Source: Archangiaceae bacterium
Lineage (GTDB): Bacteria > Myxococcota > Myxococcia > Myxococcales > Myxococcaceae
Direction of reading: 5' to 3'
Length of the DNA: 25,204 nt
Assembly (NCBI GenBank): GCA_023248915.1
Contig: JAHFDQ010000021.1
Coordinates: forward strand, 1-25,204
How positions within the stretch are numbered: position 1 is the stretch's first letter; every line of letters starts with the position of its first letter. Both the position numbers and the translations under genes were made by a program. The notes beneath the pieces were generated by a model. It searched no databases and had not been told where the DNA came from. It worked only from the letters and a program-made list of their open reading frames with translations. Below, in pieces: positions 1-8,433 of this stretch.

Positions 1-1278
1 ATCGCCCAAGGGGACACCCGGGCCTCGGGTCTGAAGCCTATCGTCGCCAGCGGCGGAGTCATCTACGAGGCGACGCGCTCGATGATGTGGCCTGGGAACG
101 CGGCGGTCGCGGTCTCGGTAGTGCACATCGCGAAGGGGCGCGACCGGGACGCGGTGGCCGATAGGCGCCTCGACGGCAAACCGGTCGAACAAGTCAACTC
201 GCGCCTGCGCGGACAGTTGGAGCGCCCCGACCCGGTGGCGCTCAGGTCGAACGAGAAGCTGAGCTTCCAGGGCACGATTGTGCTGGGCATGGGTTTCGTT
301 CTCACGCCCGAAGAGCGTGACGTGTTCATCATGAAGGACAAGCGCAACGCCGAGCGGATCTTCCGCTACGTTGGTGGAGAGGAAATCAACTCCGACCCAA
401 ACCCGAACCTCGAACGGTACGTCATCTGCTTCTCGGAGATACCGAAGAAGGCTGGGCAGAAGTTCCGGTCGCTGAGCGAGGAAGAGGCGAAGCAGTGGCC
501 CGACCTCTATGCGCGCATCAAGGAGTTGGTGAAGCCCGAGCGTGCGAGGAATGGTGCCGATCGGGAGCAATGGTGGCTGTTCCTACGACCGCGTCCAGAA
601 CTGTACGAGACGCTCGCCGGCAAGCCGCGCTGCCTCGCAATCGCGCAGGTCTCAAAGCACTTGTTGTTCGACTGGCGACCGACAACCAACACGGTGTTCG
701 CGCACATGGCGTACGAAATCGCGATTCCAGAGGATCGAGCACTGGTGCTACTCCAGTCTCGAGTCCACCGCTTCTGGGTCAAGCTTACTGCCTCGACACT
801 CGAAGATCGACAGGGCTATCGACCGTCCGATTGCTTCGAGACTTTTCCCTTCCCCGCCGGCCCAGCGTTCACCGCCCTCGACCCGCTTGGAGCTCGGCTC
901 GACTCCGAGCGACACGCGTACATTACGGCCAATGGCGTCGGCCTCACGACGACCTACAACCGACTCAAGGACGCCGGCTGCACCGACCCGGACATCGAGT
1001 GCCTTCGCGAGCTGCACCTCGACCTCGACCGCGCGGTGCTCGACGCCTACGGCTGGTCGTCCATCGCCGTTCCGCCCTACACCACGCCCGAGACCGACCA
1101 TGAGCGCGCCCGCCTCGAGGCCTTCGAAGACGAAGTGCTCGACAAGCTCTTCGCCCTGAACGCCGAACGGGCCGCCCTCGAAGCCCCGGCCGCCGCCGCC
1201 TCGGTCGCCCCAAAGAAGAAGCCCGCGAAGGGCCGCGCCAAGAAGGCCCAGCACACCCTCGACTTCGACGCCGACTAG
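1..1278 (+). CDS. drmMI: DISARM class 1 adenine DNA methyltransferase, DrmMI-like (C-terminal part)
   Basis: The frame is open from base 1, so the start and the catalytic domain lie left of the window; 425 codons are visible. The fragment has the typical target-recognition half of Eco57I/type IIG-like N6-adenine methylases: IAQGDTR at the very beginning, MMWPGNAAVAVSVVHIAKG near residues 28-46, and the closing YRPSDCFETFPFP block near residue 275, followed by a helical region and a Lys/Ala-rich tail ending HTLDFDAD. In class 1 DISARM this enzyme marks host DNA so that it is spared. The DISARM assignment rests on drmA, drmB and drmC lying downstream. The fragment alone could equally be a BREX PglX-like or type IIG enzyme. 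The catalytic NPPY-type motif cannot be checked here. The next gene starts 61 bases downstream. Confidence 0.8.
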   Translation: MAQGDTRASGLKPIVASGGVIYEATRSMMWPGNAAVAVSVVHIAKGRDRDAVADRRLDGKPVEQVNSRLRGQLERPDPVALRSNEKLSFQGTIVLGMGFVLTPEERDVFIMKDKRNAERIFRYVGGEEINSDPNPNLERYVICFSEIPKKAGQKFRSLSEEEAKQWPDLYARIKELVKPERARNGADREQWWLFLRPRPELYETLAGKPRCLAIAQVSKHLLFDWRPTTNTVFAHMAYEIAIPEDRALVLLQSRVHRFWVKLTASTLEDRQGYRPSDCFETFPFPAGPAFTALDPLGARLDSERHAYITANGVGLTTTYNRLKDAGCTDPDIECLRELHLDLDRAVLDAYGWSSIAVPPYTTPETDHERARLEAFEDEVLDKLFALNAERAALEAPAAAASVAPKKKPAKGRAKKAQHTLDFDAD

Positions 1279-1339
1279 GAAGATGTGACGCCCGGGTACA
1301 AGATTCAGGGACGGACACCCAGATGACCGAGGGACGCGG

Positions 1340-2527
1340 ATGACGGACGAGGAACTCCTGGCGCTTTTCCGACTCGAAGAGTCCGATCGCGTCGAGCGAA
1401 AGGAGAGCCTGGTCGACAGGAATCGGGTCAAGCAGGCGATCTGCGCCCTGGCCAACGACCTGCCCAATCACCGCACGACCGGAGTCGTCTTCATCGGGCA
1501 GAAGGACGACCGGACCTGCGCGGGGCTCCGGGTTGACGACGCGATTCTTCTCCTGGTCGCGGGATTCCGGTCGGACGGCTCCATTCTGCCCTTCCCCTCG
1601 ATGAACGTGCGCAAGGTGACGCTCGACCGCTGCGAGGTGGTCGCAGTCGAGGTCGAACCCTCCGAGAATCCCCCCGTGAGACTCGAAGGTCGGACGTGGA
1701 TCCGCGTCGGCCCGCGTCGCGGCTTGGCGACTTCCGAAGACGAAAGGCGTCTCGTCGAGAAGCGGCGGTGGGGAAATCTTCCTTTTGACGCCCACGGAGT
1801 TCCGGGCGCGACGCTCGAAGACATCGACCTTCGCAGATTTGAATTGGAATTCCTTCCCGCGGCCGTCTCCCCTGAAGTGCTTGCGCAGAATCAGAGAACC
1901 CGGCAGCAGCAACTGCGAGCGCTGCGCCTGGCTCAGCCGCCGAATGACATACCGACGGTGACCGCTGTGCTCGTTCTGGGCATCGACCCTCGACGGTGGT
2001 TTCCAGGGGCGTACATTCAGTTCCTGCGCATCTCCGGCACTCAGCTGACCGACCCAGTCGTCGACCAACGAGAGCTTTCGGGAATGCTCCCAGATCAACT
2101 TCGCCAGGCCGATGAGGTCATCCGACTGAACATCGCGAGGCCCGCGTCGGTCGGTGGCGCGCTCCGAGTCGAGACGCCCGATTACCCGGAAGAGGCTCTT
2201 CGGCAGTTGCTGCGCAACGCCGTGCTGCACAGGACCTACGAAGGCACGGGGGCTCCCGTGCGGGTGACCTGGTTTGAGGACCGCGTGGAGATTCAGAGTC
2301 CAGGTGGCCCCTACGGTCAGGTGACGAAGGAGCACTTTGGTGAACCGGGAATCGCGGACTATCGAAACCCGACTCTCGCGGAAGCGCTCAAATCATTGGG
2401 ATTCGTCGAGCGGTTCGGTGTCGGAATTCCGATTGCACGTCAGAAATTGGCGGCGAACGGCAACCCTCCGCTGGAATTCACGGTAGAAGACGCGCACGTG
2501 TTGGCGACACTGCGGCGAAAACCATGA
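1340..2527 (+). CDS. AlbA_2 (Schlafen-type) nucleic-acid-binding protein with GHKL ATPase-like C-terminus
   Basis: A 395-residue protein. The N-terminus fits the AlbA_2/Schlafen-type domain: ESDRVERKES at residues 14-23, then a strand with GVVFIGQKDD at 48-57 and a conserved-looking WIRVG segment. The C-terminal half resembles the RecG-like HATPase_c_4 domain: an N-box LLRNAVLH with Asn293, SPGGPYG near 320-326, and GFVERFGVGI near 354-363. Such proteins are often named putative transcriptional regulators or RecG-like, but there is no helicase domain here. Start: GAGGGA ends five bases before ATG 1340. A six-codon reading frame from 1323 ends on that same ATG (ATGA). The stop overlaps the start of the ParA-like gene by four bases (ATGA), so the two are probably co-translated and may act together. 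Its role within the DISARM locus is unknown. Confidence 0.82.
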   Translation: MTDEELLALFRLEESDRVERKESLVDRNRVKQAICALANDLPNHRTTGVVFIGQKDDRTCAGLRVDDAILLLVAGFRSDGSILPFPSMNVRKVTLDRCEVVAVEVEPSENPPVRLEGRTWIRVGPRRGLATSEDERRLVEKRRWGNLPFDAHGVPGATLEDIDLRRFELEFLPAAVSPEVLAQNQRTRQQQLRALRLAQPPNDIPTVTAVLVLGIDPRRWFPGAYIQFLRISGTQLTDPVVDQRELSGMLPDQLRQADEVIRLNIARPASVGGALRVETPDYPEEALRQLLRNAVLHRTYEGTGAPVRVTWFEDRVEIQSPGGPYGQVTKEHFGEPGIADYRNPTLAEALKSLGFVERFGVGIPIARQKLAANGNPPLEFTVEDAHVLATLRRKP

Positions 2528-3516
2528 AGACGATCACTCTCTTCAACAACAAGGGCGGCGCAGGCAAGACTTCCCTCGCCTACCACCTTGGTTTCATGTT
2601 CGCTGAGCTGGGACACCGCGTCGTGCTCGCGGACCTGGACCCGCAGGCGAATCTTTCGACGATGTGCGTGACCGATGATCGCCTCGAAGCGATTTGGGGC
2701 CAAGATCCGCGACCGACGATATTTGGGGCAATCGACCGCCTTCGCCGAGGGCTCGGCGATGTCGACCGCGTTTCCCACGAAAGCGTCGGCGGAAGCATCG
2801 GGTTGGTCGTGGGCGACCTCCAGTTGTCAGAGCTGGAGGACGACCTCTCACAACAGTGGCCCAAGTGCCTCGACCGTGATGAACGGGCTTTTCGCGTCAC
2901 AACCGCTCTCTCTCGAGTCGTACGTGATGTGAGTGACCGCTTTGGTGCAGACATTGCCGTTCTCGACGTGGGGCCCAACTTTGGGGCGATCAACCGCGCA
3001 GCGCTCATCGCTTCGGACTACGTCATTGTGCCCGTGGCCCCCGATCTGTTCTCGATGCAGGGTCTGGAAAACGTCGGGCCACGACTGAAGGTATGGCGCG
3101 AGGCCTGGACAGACCGTAGGTCGCGCGCTCCAGCCCTGGATTTCGAGCTCCCGAAGGGCGAAATGGCGCCGCTCGGTTACGTGGCGGGCAGACACTCCGT
3201 GATGGGCGGTGGTGCGGTGAAGGCATTCCAGCGGTGGATTGACCGCATGCCGCTCGTGTACCGCCGCTCGTTCGGCGAACCGGAGCCCGCCGAGGGCATC
3301 GACGTCGCTTCCGATGAATTCTGCCTGGCACAACTCAAGGACTACCGCTCGTTGATGCCCATGGCTCAAGAAGCCAAGAAGCCGATGTTCCTTCTGAAGC
3401 CCGGGGACGGTGCCATCGGCGGACATCAGGGTGCGGTCCGCCAAGCCTACGATGACTTCAAGACCCTCGCCCTGGAAGTGCTGGAGCGCATGAACGTCGC
3501 GCAGACGCGTGCTTGA
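2524..3516 (+). CDS. ParA-family deviant Walker ATPase
   Basis: A 330-residue protein with the ParA/MinD signature. The deviant Walker A is NNKGGAGKTS (residues 8-17, with signature Lys10 and catalytic Lys15). The A' motif is VVLADLDPQANLS (33-45) and the Walker B-like strand is IAVLDVGPN with Asp148, followed by YVIVPVAPD. The C-terminal ~120 residues (YRSLMPMAQEAKKPMF, then DGAIGGH) are longer than in a minimal ParA and look like a family-specific extension. ParA ATPases dimerise on ATP and bind DNA nonspecifically to move or position cargo. No parB gene or parS-like site is visible nearby, so plasmid partition is unlikely. Its start overlaps the preceding AlbA_2/GHKL gene by four bases, suggesting a two-component module. 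Confidence 0.88.
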   Translation: MKTITLFNNKGGAGKTSLAYHLGFMFAELGHRVVLADLDPQANLSTMCVTDDRLEAIWGQDPRPTIFGAIDRLRRGLGDVDRVSHESVGGSIGLVVGDLQLSELEDDLSQQWPKCLDRDERAFRVTTALSRVVRDVSDRFGADIAVLDVGPNFGAINRAALIASDYVIVPVAPDLFSMQGLENVGPRLKVWREAWTDRRSRAPALDFELPKGEMAPLGYVAGRHSVMGGGAVKAFQRWIDRMPLVYRRSFGEPEPAEGIDVASDEFCLAQLKDYRSLMPMAQEAKKPMFLLKPGDGAIGGHQGAVRQAYDDFKTLALEVLERMNVAQTRA

Positions 3517-3661
3517 GCCGAATCGGCATCGGGATTGAGTTCGACGGGCGCCCGCCCCCTCCGTCAACCTGCTGATTTTTGCCTTCCTCTGGCCAAAAAG
3601 AGGCTCGCCGTCAGTGGGGGGCCATATAACTGTCATGGCGACCGCCAAGAAGGAGGGTCCC

Positions 3662-4582
3662 ATGATGCACGAACACGTGATTACCCTCCGAGGTGCCGCT
3701 GCGAGCGAGGCAGGGCTCTCAGGGCACCTTCTTCGCGACTTGATGAACGTCCTCGTGGTCGGGGCCGAACAGTCGCTTCGTTACCGGCTTGACGGTCGCA
3801 GCACGGCTCGCGGTACGCCACCCGGCTGGCTTCGCTCCGCCTCGGACTTCGAGCTCATCGCAATGGAGCGCGGCCCCGGACGGCGAGCCTTCCGCGTCCA
3901 GGCTCGTCCGTTGGTCGACACGATGGCGACAAGGTTCGCCCAGGCAGACATGTTCGATGACCTGGACCCCAAGAAGTCGCCGCTGGAGCTATTCGAGGAC
4001 TCGCTCGAACAGGCGCTCAGCGGCAACGCCGACAGCGACGCCTTCGACCACGCCCTCGTCGAAACCTGCGCAGGCTTTAGAACGGTGCTTGGCGAGGGAG
4101 TTGATTCCGTCGAGATCATGAATGGGCGTCTCGTGCGGATCGACGCCGAGTCTGTTGAGCGTGCCGCCCGCCTCGCGAAGGAAAGTTTCGCCTCACGCCG
4201 CGTCCGCCTCGCCGGTCATCTCAACGCCATCCAATACAGCGACTGTCGCTTCAGCCTAGTGCTGGAAGGAGGCGCCAAGATCGCCGGCACCGCGCGGGAC
4301 CTCGGCGCGGAAGCCCTTCGGGAAGCCTTCGGGAGCAACGTGATCATCACAGGGAAGGCGGAGTTCCGTCCGTCCGGCAAGCTACTGCACATCGATGCCG
4401 AGTCCGTGGAACCAGCGAGCGAGAAGGACCTGAAGATTTTCGATCAGGTTCCGCGCCCATTGACGCTCGCGGCCCCCATCGAACGACAGGTCTCGAAGGC
4501 AGGTCTCGCGGCACTGCTTGGAAAATGGCCGGGAGATGAGCCGGTCGAGCAGTTGCTCGAGCAGCTAAGGCAACTCTCGTGA
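3662..4582 (+). CDS. Hypothetical protein, probable antitoxin-like partner of the adjacent PIN gene
   Basis: About 306 residues (MMHEHVITLRG...). A strong Shine-Dalgarno AAGGAGGG at 3650-3657 lies 4 bases before ATG 3662 and 7 before ATG 3665, so longer frames starting at 3614 or 3635 are unlikely. No catalytic motif was recognised. The N-terminus (LLRDLMNVLVVGAEQSLRYR) looks globular, followed by an acidic middle (FDDLDPKKSPLELFEDSLE). The C-terminal half has a FRPSGKLLHIDAESVEP block that echoes an earlier RLVRIDAESVE, hinting at an internal duplication. Its stop overlaps a GTG start for a PIN-domain protein (GTGA), the arrangement usual for an antitoxin before its toxin. It is much longer than classical VapB antitoxins and has no visible ribbon-helix-helix or AbrB domain, so the antitoxin role is inference from position only. 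Confidence 0.7.
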   Translation: MMHEHVITLRGAAASEAGLSGHLLRDLMNVLVVGAEQSLRYRLDGRSTARGTPPGWLRSASDFELIAMERGPGRRAFRVQARPLVDTMATRFAQADMFDDLDPKKSPLELFEDSLEQALSGNADSDAFDHALVETCAGFRTVLGEGVDSVEIMNGRLVRIDAESVERAARLAKESFASRRVRLAGHLNAIQYSDCRFSLVLEGGAKIAGTARDLGAEALREAFGSNVIITGKAEFRPSGKLLHIDAESVEPASEKDLKIFDQVPRPLTLAAPIERQVSKAGLAALLGKWPGDEPVEQLLEQLRQLS

Positions 4583-5037
4583 CTCGCGAACCGAATTGGT
4601 TTGCCGACACGTCGATCGTCTTCCACGTTCTGAGACAGACACCGCTGGGTCAGCATGTCATCGAGGCGCTGCAGTTCCGCGGGCGGCTGAGCGTGCCGAT
4701 GATCAGCGTGGTGACCTAGGGAGAGCTGTTCTCCCTGGCGGCCATGAACAATCACGGGAATGAGAAGCGGGACCGGCTCGAAGAGCTGCTCAATGAGCTC
4801 GTCATCGTCGATGTGAATTCCAGACCCATCGTCGACCGGTACGCATCGATCGATGTCATGAGCCTCCGCAAAGGCACCAGGATGGGGAAGAACGACCTGT
4901 GGATTGCCGCCTCGGCAGTAGAGACCGACTGCGTCCTGCTCACCACCGACCACGACTTCGACCACTTGCATCCCGAGCCGCTTCGGGTGTGGTGGTTCGA
5001 CCCGAACGCCACTTCCTGGGCATCGACTCCGCCGTAA
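4579..5037 (+). pseudogene. PIN-domain (VapC-like) toxin gene interrupted by an in-frame amber codon
   Basis: Reading from GTG 4579, which overlaps the upstream stop, gives WFADTSIVFHVLRQTPLG, the first PIN strand with Asp10. The next block is PMISVVT, then TAG at 4717-4719, then GELFSLA in the same frame. The frame stays open to TAA at 5037, 152 codons excluding the terminator. After the stop come GKNDLWIAAS (acidic Asp106) and LLTTDHDFDHLHP (Asp124/Asp126). All four expected acidic positions of a PIN ribonuclease are present (Asp10, Glu49, Asp106, Asp124/126), so only the nonsense codon breaks the gene. Internal ATG 4744 could produce the last 97 residues, but these lack Asp10 and Glu49 and should be inactive. 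Alternatives are a sequencing error, or amber suppression in the host. Confidence 0.85.
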
Positions 5038-5056
5038 AGCCCGCAATAATGGAAAC

Positions 5057-5077
5057 GCGGGTGATAGAACTACCCGC
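5057..5077 (+). promoter_or_regulatory. Small hairpin abutting the drmA start codon
   Basis: GCGGGT (5057-5062) and ACCCGC (5072-5077) are perfect complements around a nine-base loop. The stem ends two bases before ATG 5080 and occupies the place where a ribosome-binding site would be; no good Shine-Dalgarno is otherwise visible for drmA. It could dampen translation of the helicase unless ribosomes from the upstream gene open it. A six-pair stem in such GC-rich DNA may also be chance. Confidence 0.3.
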
Positions 5078-5079
5078 CC

Positions 5080-8000
5080 ATGGCGAGCTCGCTCGACGTC
5101 CGCAACGACCTGGCCCGGGTGCTCAGGCTAGACCTGGTCGGGCCCGGCCCCTCGCATCCACTCGAGAAGGAAGGCCTCGACAGCCAACCCTCGCGCTTCT
5201 ACCTCACCGGCTTCCTGGTTCCTCACGAGTCGAATGAGGAGTGGAAGAGCGCCGACGACGGACAGGAGGAGATTGACGCCGCGACCGGCGACGGTACCGG
5301 CGACGACGAAGGCCCCAAGGACAAGGCTTCGGGCCGGAAGGTCTTCTTCCCTTCCACCCTCGGTGCCAGCGTCTGCGTCGGCCCAAAGACGAAGACCGTC
5401 GAAGTTACTGCCTCGTGGGGCGACTACCACCGGGTCGCCGAGAAGCTGCAAGACGGCTCCGACGGGCCGGGGTACTGGCAGCGCACTCCCCGGCTGGTCA
5501 CGCTCTCGGTGCCGGTCGAGACGCGCGAGCACCCGCTGAAGGGCTTCGGCGGCGTTCAGGTCTCGGTCGTCGCGCGCAAAGTCCGCCTGGACGGCGACGC
5601 CGGCAAGGACTCGGGCCTCGACGGCACGACGGCGCTTTCCGTCTTTCTGGTCAACAAGCGCGAGCCGGACACCACCCGCGAGCGCGACCAGTTCTTCCTG
5701 TTCCAGGCCGGGCTGCGGCTGCGATGTACCGAAGGCTTCGTCCCGCGCCCCAACCTGCGTGGACTGCTCTCGACTGACCCCGACGAGCGCACCGCCGACC
5801 TCCAGTACCGGGACGCTTTCGAGTACTCAGTGGGCCACGGGCTGGGCACTCACTCGCTGGTAGAAGACGGCGCGTGTCGCGAGGTCACGACCACCTGGAT
5901 TCCCGGCGCCGAGGTCGAGAAGGTGATTCCCGCCGCCGTCCCTGGCGACTTCGACATGAAGCGGCTGTCGGAGTGCAGGTCCGCCGGCGAGGTCCGCACC
6001 AAGCTGTCGCCGCTCGTCGAGGCCTACGCGCAATGGCTAACGGCACAGCGCGCCCTGCCCGGTCTGTCGAAGCGCCGCAAGGTGGTCGCGGACGCCCTCT
6101 TGGCCAGCGCGGACGCAGTGCGTGCCCGAATCGAGGACGGACTCGAATTGCTCGACGAGCCTCGTGCCCTTCGCGCCTTCTGTCTCGCCAACGAGGCCAT
6201 GGACGCGCAAGCGAGACAGCGCGGCCTGCTCAAGACGCCGGCGGACACCTCGGCCCCCACTTGGCGCCCATTTCAGCTCGCGTTCGTGCTGATGAACCTG
6301 CGCGGCGTGGTGGACCCCGCCCACCCCGACCGCGAGCGAGTGGACCTGCTCTTCTTCCCTACCGGCGGCGGGAAGACCGAGGCCTACCTCGGCCTGGCGG
6401 CGTTCACGCTCTTGTACCGGCGGCTCGTGAACCCGGGGCTCGCTTCGGCCGGCGTCTCGGTGCTGATGCGCTACACGCTGCGGCTGCTCACGCTCGACCA
6501 ACTGCAGCGCGCGGCCACACTCATCTGCGCCCTCGAGCGCATTCGAGCAGCCAATACCGAGCAGCTTGGCGACTGGCCCTTCGAGATTGGGCTCTGGGTC
6601 GGTCGGGCCGCCACCCCCAACCGAATGGGGAAGAAGGGCGACAAGGACGAGAATTCGGCGCGCAAGAGGGTGATTTCGTACCAGAACGATTCGAGCAAGC
6701 CTCTGCCTGTGCCCATCGAGAGCTGCCCCTGGTGCGGCGCTGACTTCACCCAGGCGTCATTTCGGCTCGAGCCCGGCCCCGACGAGCCGAAGGACCTGCG
6801 CATCGCCTGCTCGAACCGCGGCAAGTGCGAGCTCGCCGGCAAGTCACTACCCATCCTCACCGTGGACGAAGCCATCTACCGGCGGCTCCCGTGCTTCCTC
6901 ATCGCCACGATGGACAAGTTCGCCGCCCTGCCGTGGGAGGGGCGCACCGGAGCCCTGTTCGGCAAGGTCGACCGGGCCGACGCCGACGGATTCTACGGGC
7001 CGTGTGACCTCGGAAACGGAAAGCGGCTGGGCAAGGCGTTGCTCCCTCCCGACCTCGTCATTCAGGACGAGCTTCACCTCATCAGCGGCCCGCTCGGGAC
7101 TATCTCAGGCCTGTACGAAGCGGCTATCGAGGCGCTCTCGTCCCGAAAGGACGGTGAGCGCACCGTTCGACCGAAGCTGGTCGCCTCGACGGCAACGGTG
7201 CGGCGCGCCGAAGCGCAGATTCGCGAGCTTTTCGCCCGCTCTTCGGTCGAGGTCTTCCCGCCGCCTGGACCCGACCGGCTCGACTCGTTCTTCGCCCGGA
7301 CCGTCCCCTCGACGACCAAGCCTGCCCGGCTATACCTGGGCATCGCCGCCCCGGGCCGAAGCCTCAAAGTCGTGTTGCTGCGGACCTACCTCGCGCTCAT
7401 CGCCGCCGCGCAGCGGCACTTCCTCGACGATGGCGCCGAAAAGAACGAGGCGAACGTCGCCGACCCGTACATGACTCTGGTCGGTTACTTCAACAGCCTG
7501 CGCGACCTGGGCGGCTCGCGCCGCATCATCGAGGACGAGGTGCTCAGCCGAGCCGACTCGATGGTCCAGTACCGCCGCCGGCACGGCGAGAAGGAAGCTC
7601 CGGACTTCGTCAACCGCCGCATCAAGTTCGACGTAGTCGAGCTGACCAGCCGCGAGTCGAACGCCGCCGTTGCGCGGGCCAAACGCCGCCTCGAGCATGG
7701 GTTCCACCACCGTGACGAGCGGGTGGACGTGGCCATCGCCACCAACATGATTTCGGTCGGCCTCGACATCAGCCGGCTCGGGCTGATGGTGGTGCTGGGG
7801 CAGCCGAAGATGACATCGGAGTACATTCAGGCGAGCAGCCGCGTTGGACGCGACGAGAACCGGCCCGGCCTGGTGGTCACGCTGCTCAACGTGCACAAGC
7901 CGCGAGACCGCAGCCACTACGAACGCTTCGAACACTTCCATCAGACGTTCTATCGGAGCGTCGAGGCGACCAGCGTCACCCCGTTCTCGCCGCGCGCGGT

Positions 8001-8433
8001 GGACCGCGCCCTGCCGGGGGTCCTCGTCGGCTTGGCACGCCACGGGCTCGCCGACCTCACCGCACCGAGAGACGCGGTGCGGATGGCCGAGCGACGGACC
8101 CAGGCCGGCTGGGTGGCCGACGCGCTCGGTGAACGGGCCGAGCGGGCAGGGCACGTGCCCGAAGCGGCCAGCGTGCGCGGGCGCGCGGGTAACCTCCTCG
8201 ACGACTGGAGCCAGCTCGCTGTTGACCAGAAACAAGGCAACGCGGGCCTGCAGTACCAGCGCGAGCTTGGAAACGACCCGGCCCTGCTGCACACGCCGCT
8301 CGACCCGGCTCTGCAGCTACTCGACCCAAGGCAGCGCCGCTTCAAGGCGAGTCGCTCGCTCCGTGACGTCGAGCCGAGCGTCAACCTGTTCATCAAGCTT
8401 CCCGAAACCAATCAGCCGCTCGAGGAAGAGTGA
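5080..8433 (+). CDS. drmA: DISARM helicase DrmA
   Basis: A 1117-residue superfamily 2 helicase. Visible motifs, in order: Walker A FPTGGGKTE (residues 426-434, Lys432); DELH box (663-666); STATV motif III (703-707); ATNMISVGLDISR motif V (887-899); QASSRVGR motif VI (917-924). A four-Cys zinc-finger-like insertion lies between the ATPase motifs (Cys549, Cys552, Cys577, Cys583). The first ~400 residues form an N-terminal region seen in this family. DrmA pairs with DrmB in a DNA-binding complex that is the DISARM core; published structures describe autoinhibition relieved by unmethylated DNA with a 5' overhang. The DrmA assignment rests on architecture plus the immediately following DUF1998 and PLD genes. 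The start lies 42 bases after the PIN gene, and the stop overlaps drmB. Confidence 0.92.
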   Translation: MASSLDVRNDLARVLRLDLVGPGPSHPLEKEGLDSQPSRFYLTGFLVPHESNEEWKSADDGQEEIDAATGDGTGDDEGPKDKASGRKVFFPSTLGASVCVGPKTKTVEVTASWGDYHRVAEKLQDGSDGPGYWQRTPRLVTLSVPVETREHPLKGFGGVQVSVVARKVRLDGDAGKDSGLDGTTALSVFLVNKREPDTTRERDQFFLFQAGLRLRCTEGFVPRPNLRGLLSTDPDERTADLQYRDAFEYSVGHGLGTHSLVEDGACREVTTTWIPGAEVEKVIPAAVPGDFDMKRLSECRSAGEVRTKLSPLVEAYAQWLTAQRALPGLSKRRKVVADALLASADAVRARIEDGLELLDEPRALRAFCLANEAMDAQARQRGLLKTPADTSAPTWRPFQLAFVLMNLRGVVDPAHPDRERVDLLFFPTGGGKTEAYLGLAAFTLLYRRLVNPGLASAGVSVLMRYTLRLLTLDQLQRAATLICALERIRAANTEQLGDWPFEIGLWVGRAATPNRMGKKGDKDENSARKRVISYQNDSSKPLPVPIESCPWCGADFTQASFRLEPGPDEPKDLRIACSNRGKCELAGKSLPILTVDEAIYRRLPCFLIATMDKFAALPWEGRTGALFGKVDRADADGFYGPCDLGNGKRLGKALLPPDLVIQDELHLISGPLGTISGLYEAAIEALSSRKDGERTVRPKLVASTATVRRAEAQIRELFARSSVEVFPPPGPDRLDSFFARTVPSTTKPARLYLGIAAPGRSLKVVLLRTYLALIAAAQRHFLDDGAEKNEANVADPYMTLVGYFNSLRDLGGSRRIIEDEVLSRADSMVQYRRRHGEKEAPDFVNRRIKFDVVELTSRESNAAVARAKRRLEHGFHHRDERVDVAIATNMISVGLDISRLGLMVVLGQPKMTSEYIQASSRVGRDENRPGLVVTLLNVHKPRDRSHYERFEHFHQTFYRSVEATSVTPFSPRAVDRALPGVLVGLARHGLADLTAPRDAVRMAERRTQAGWVADALGERAERAGHVPEAASVRGRAGNLLDDWSQLAVDQKQGNAGLQYQRELGNDPALLHTPLDPALQLLDPRQRRFKASRSLRDVEPSVNLFIKLPETNQPLEEE

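Noticed and set aside
1..1278. Reading the partial methylase as BREX PglX
   Set aside because: The C-terminal half alone is compatible, but the downstream DrmA, DrmB and DrmC genes fit DISARM. No pglZ, brxC or brxL is seen.
2524..3516. Plasmid or chromosome partition locus
   Set aside because: No ParB gene and no parS-like repeats nearby. The gene is coupled to an AlbA_2/GHKL gene within a defence locus.
3586..3603. Hairpin CCTCT/AGAGG as a terminator after the ParA-like gene
   Set aside because: Only five pairs with an eight-base loop and no T-tract; probably chance.
3625..3630. TATAAC as a -10 box for the gene starting at 3662
   Set aside because: No acceptable -35 hexamer at 16-18 bases upstream (GGCTCG at 17), so a promoter here is not supported.
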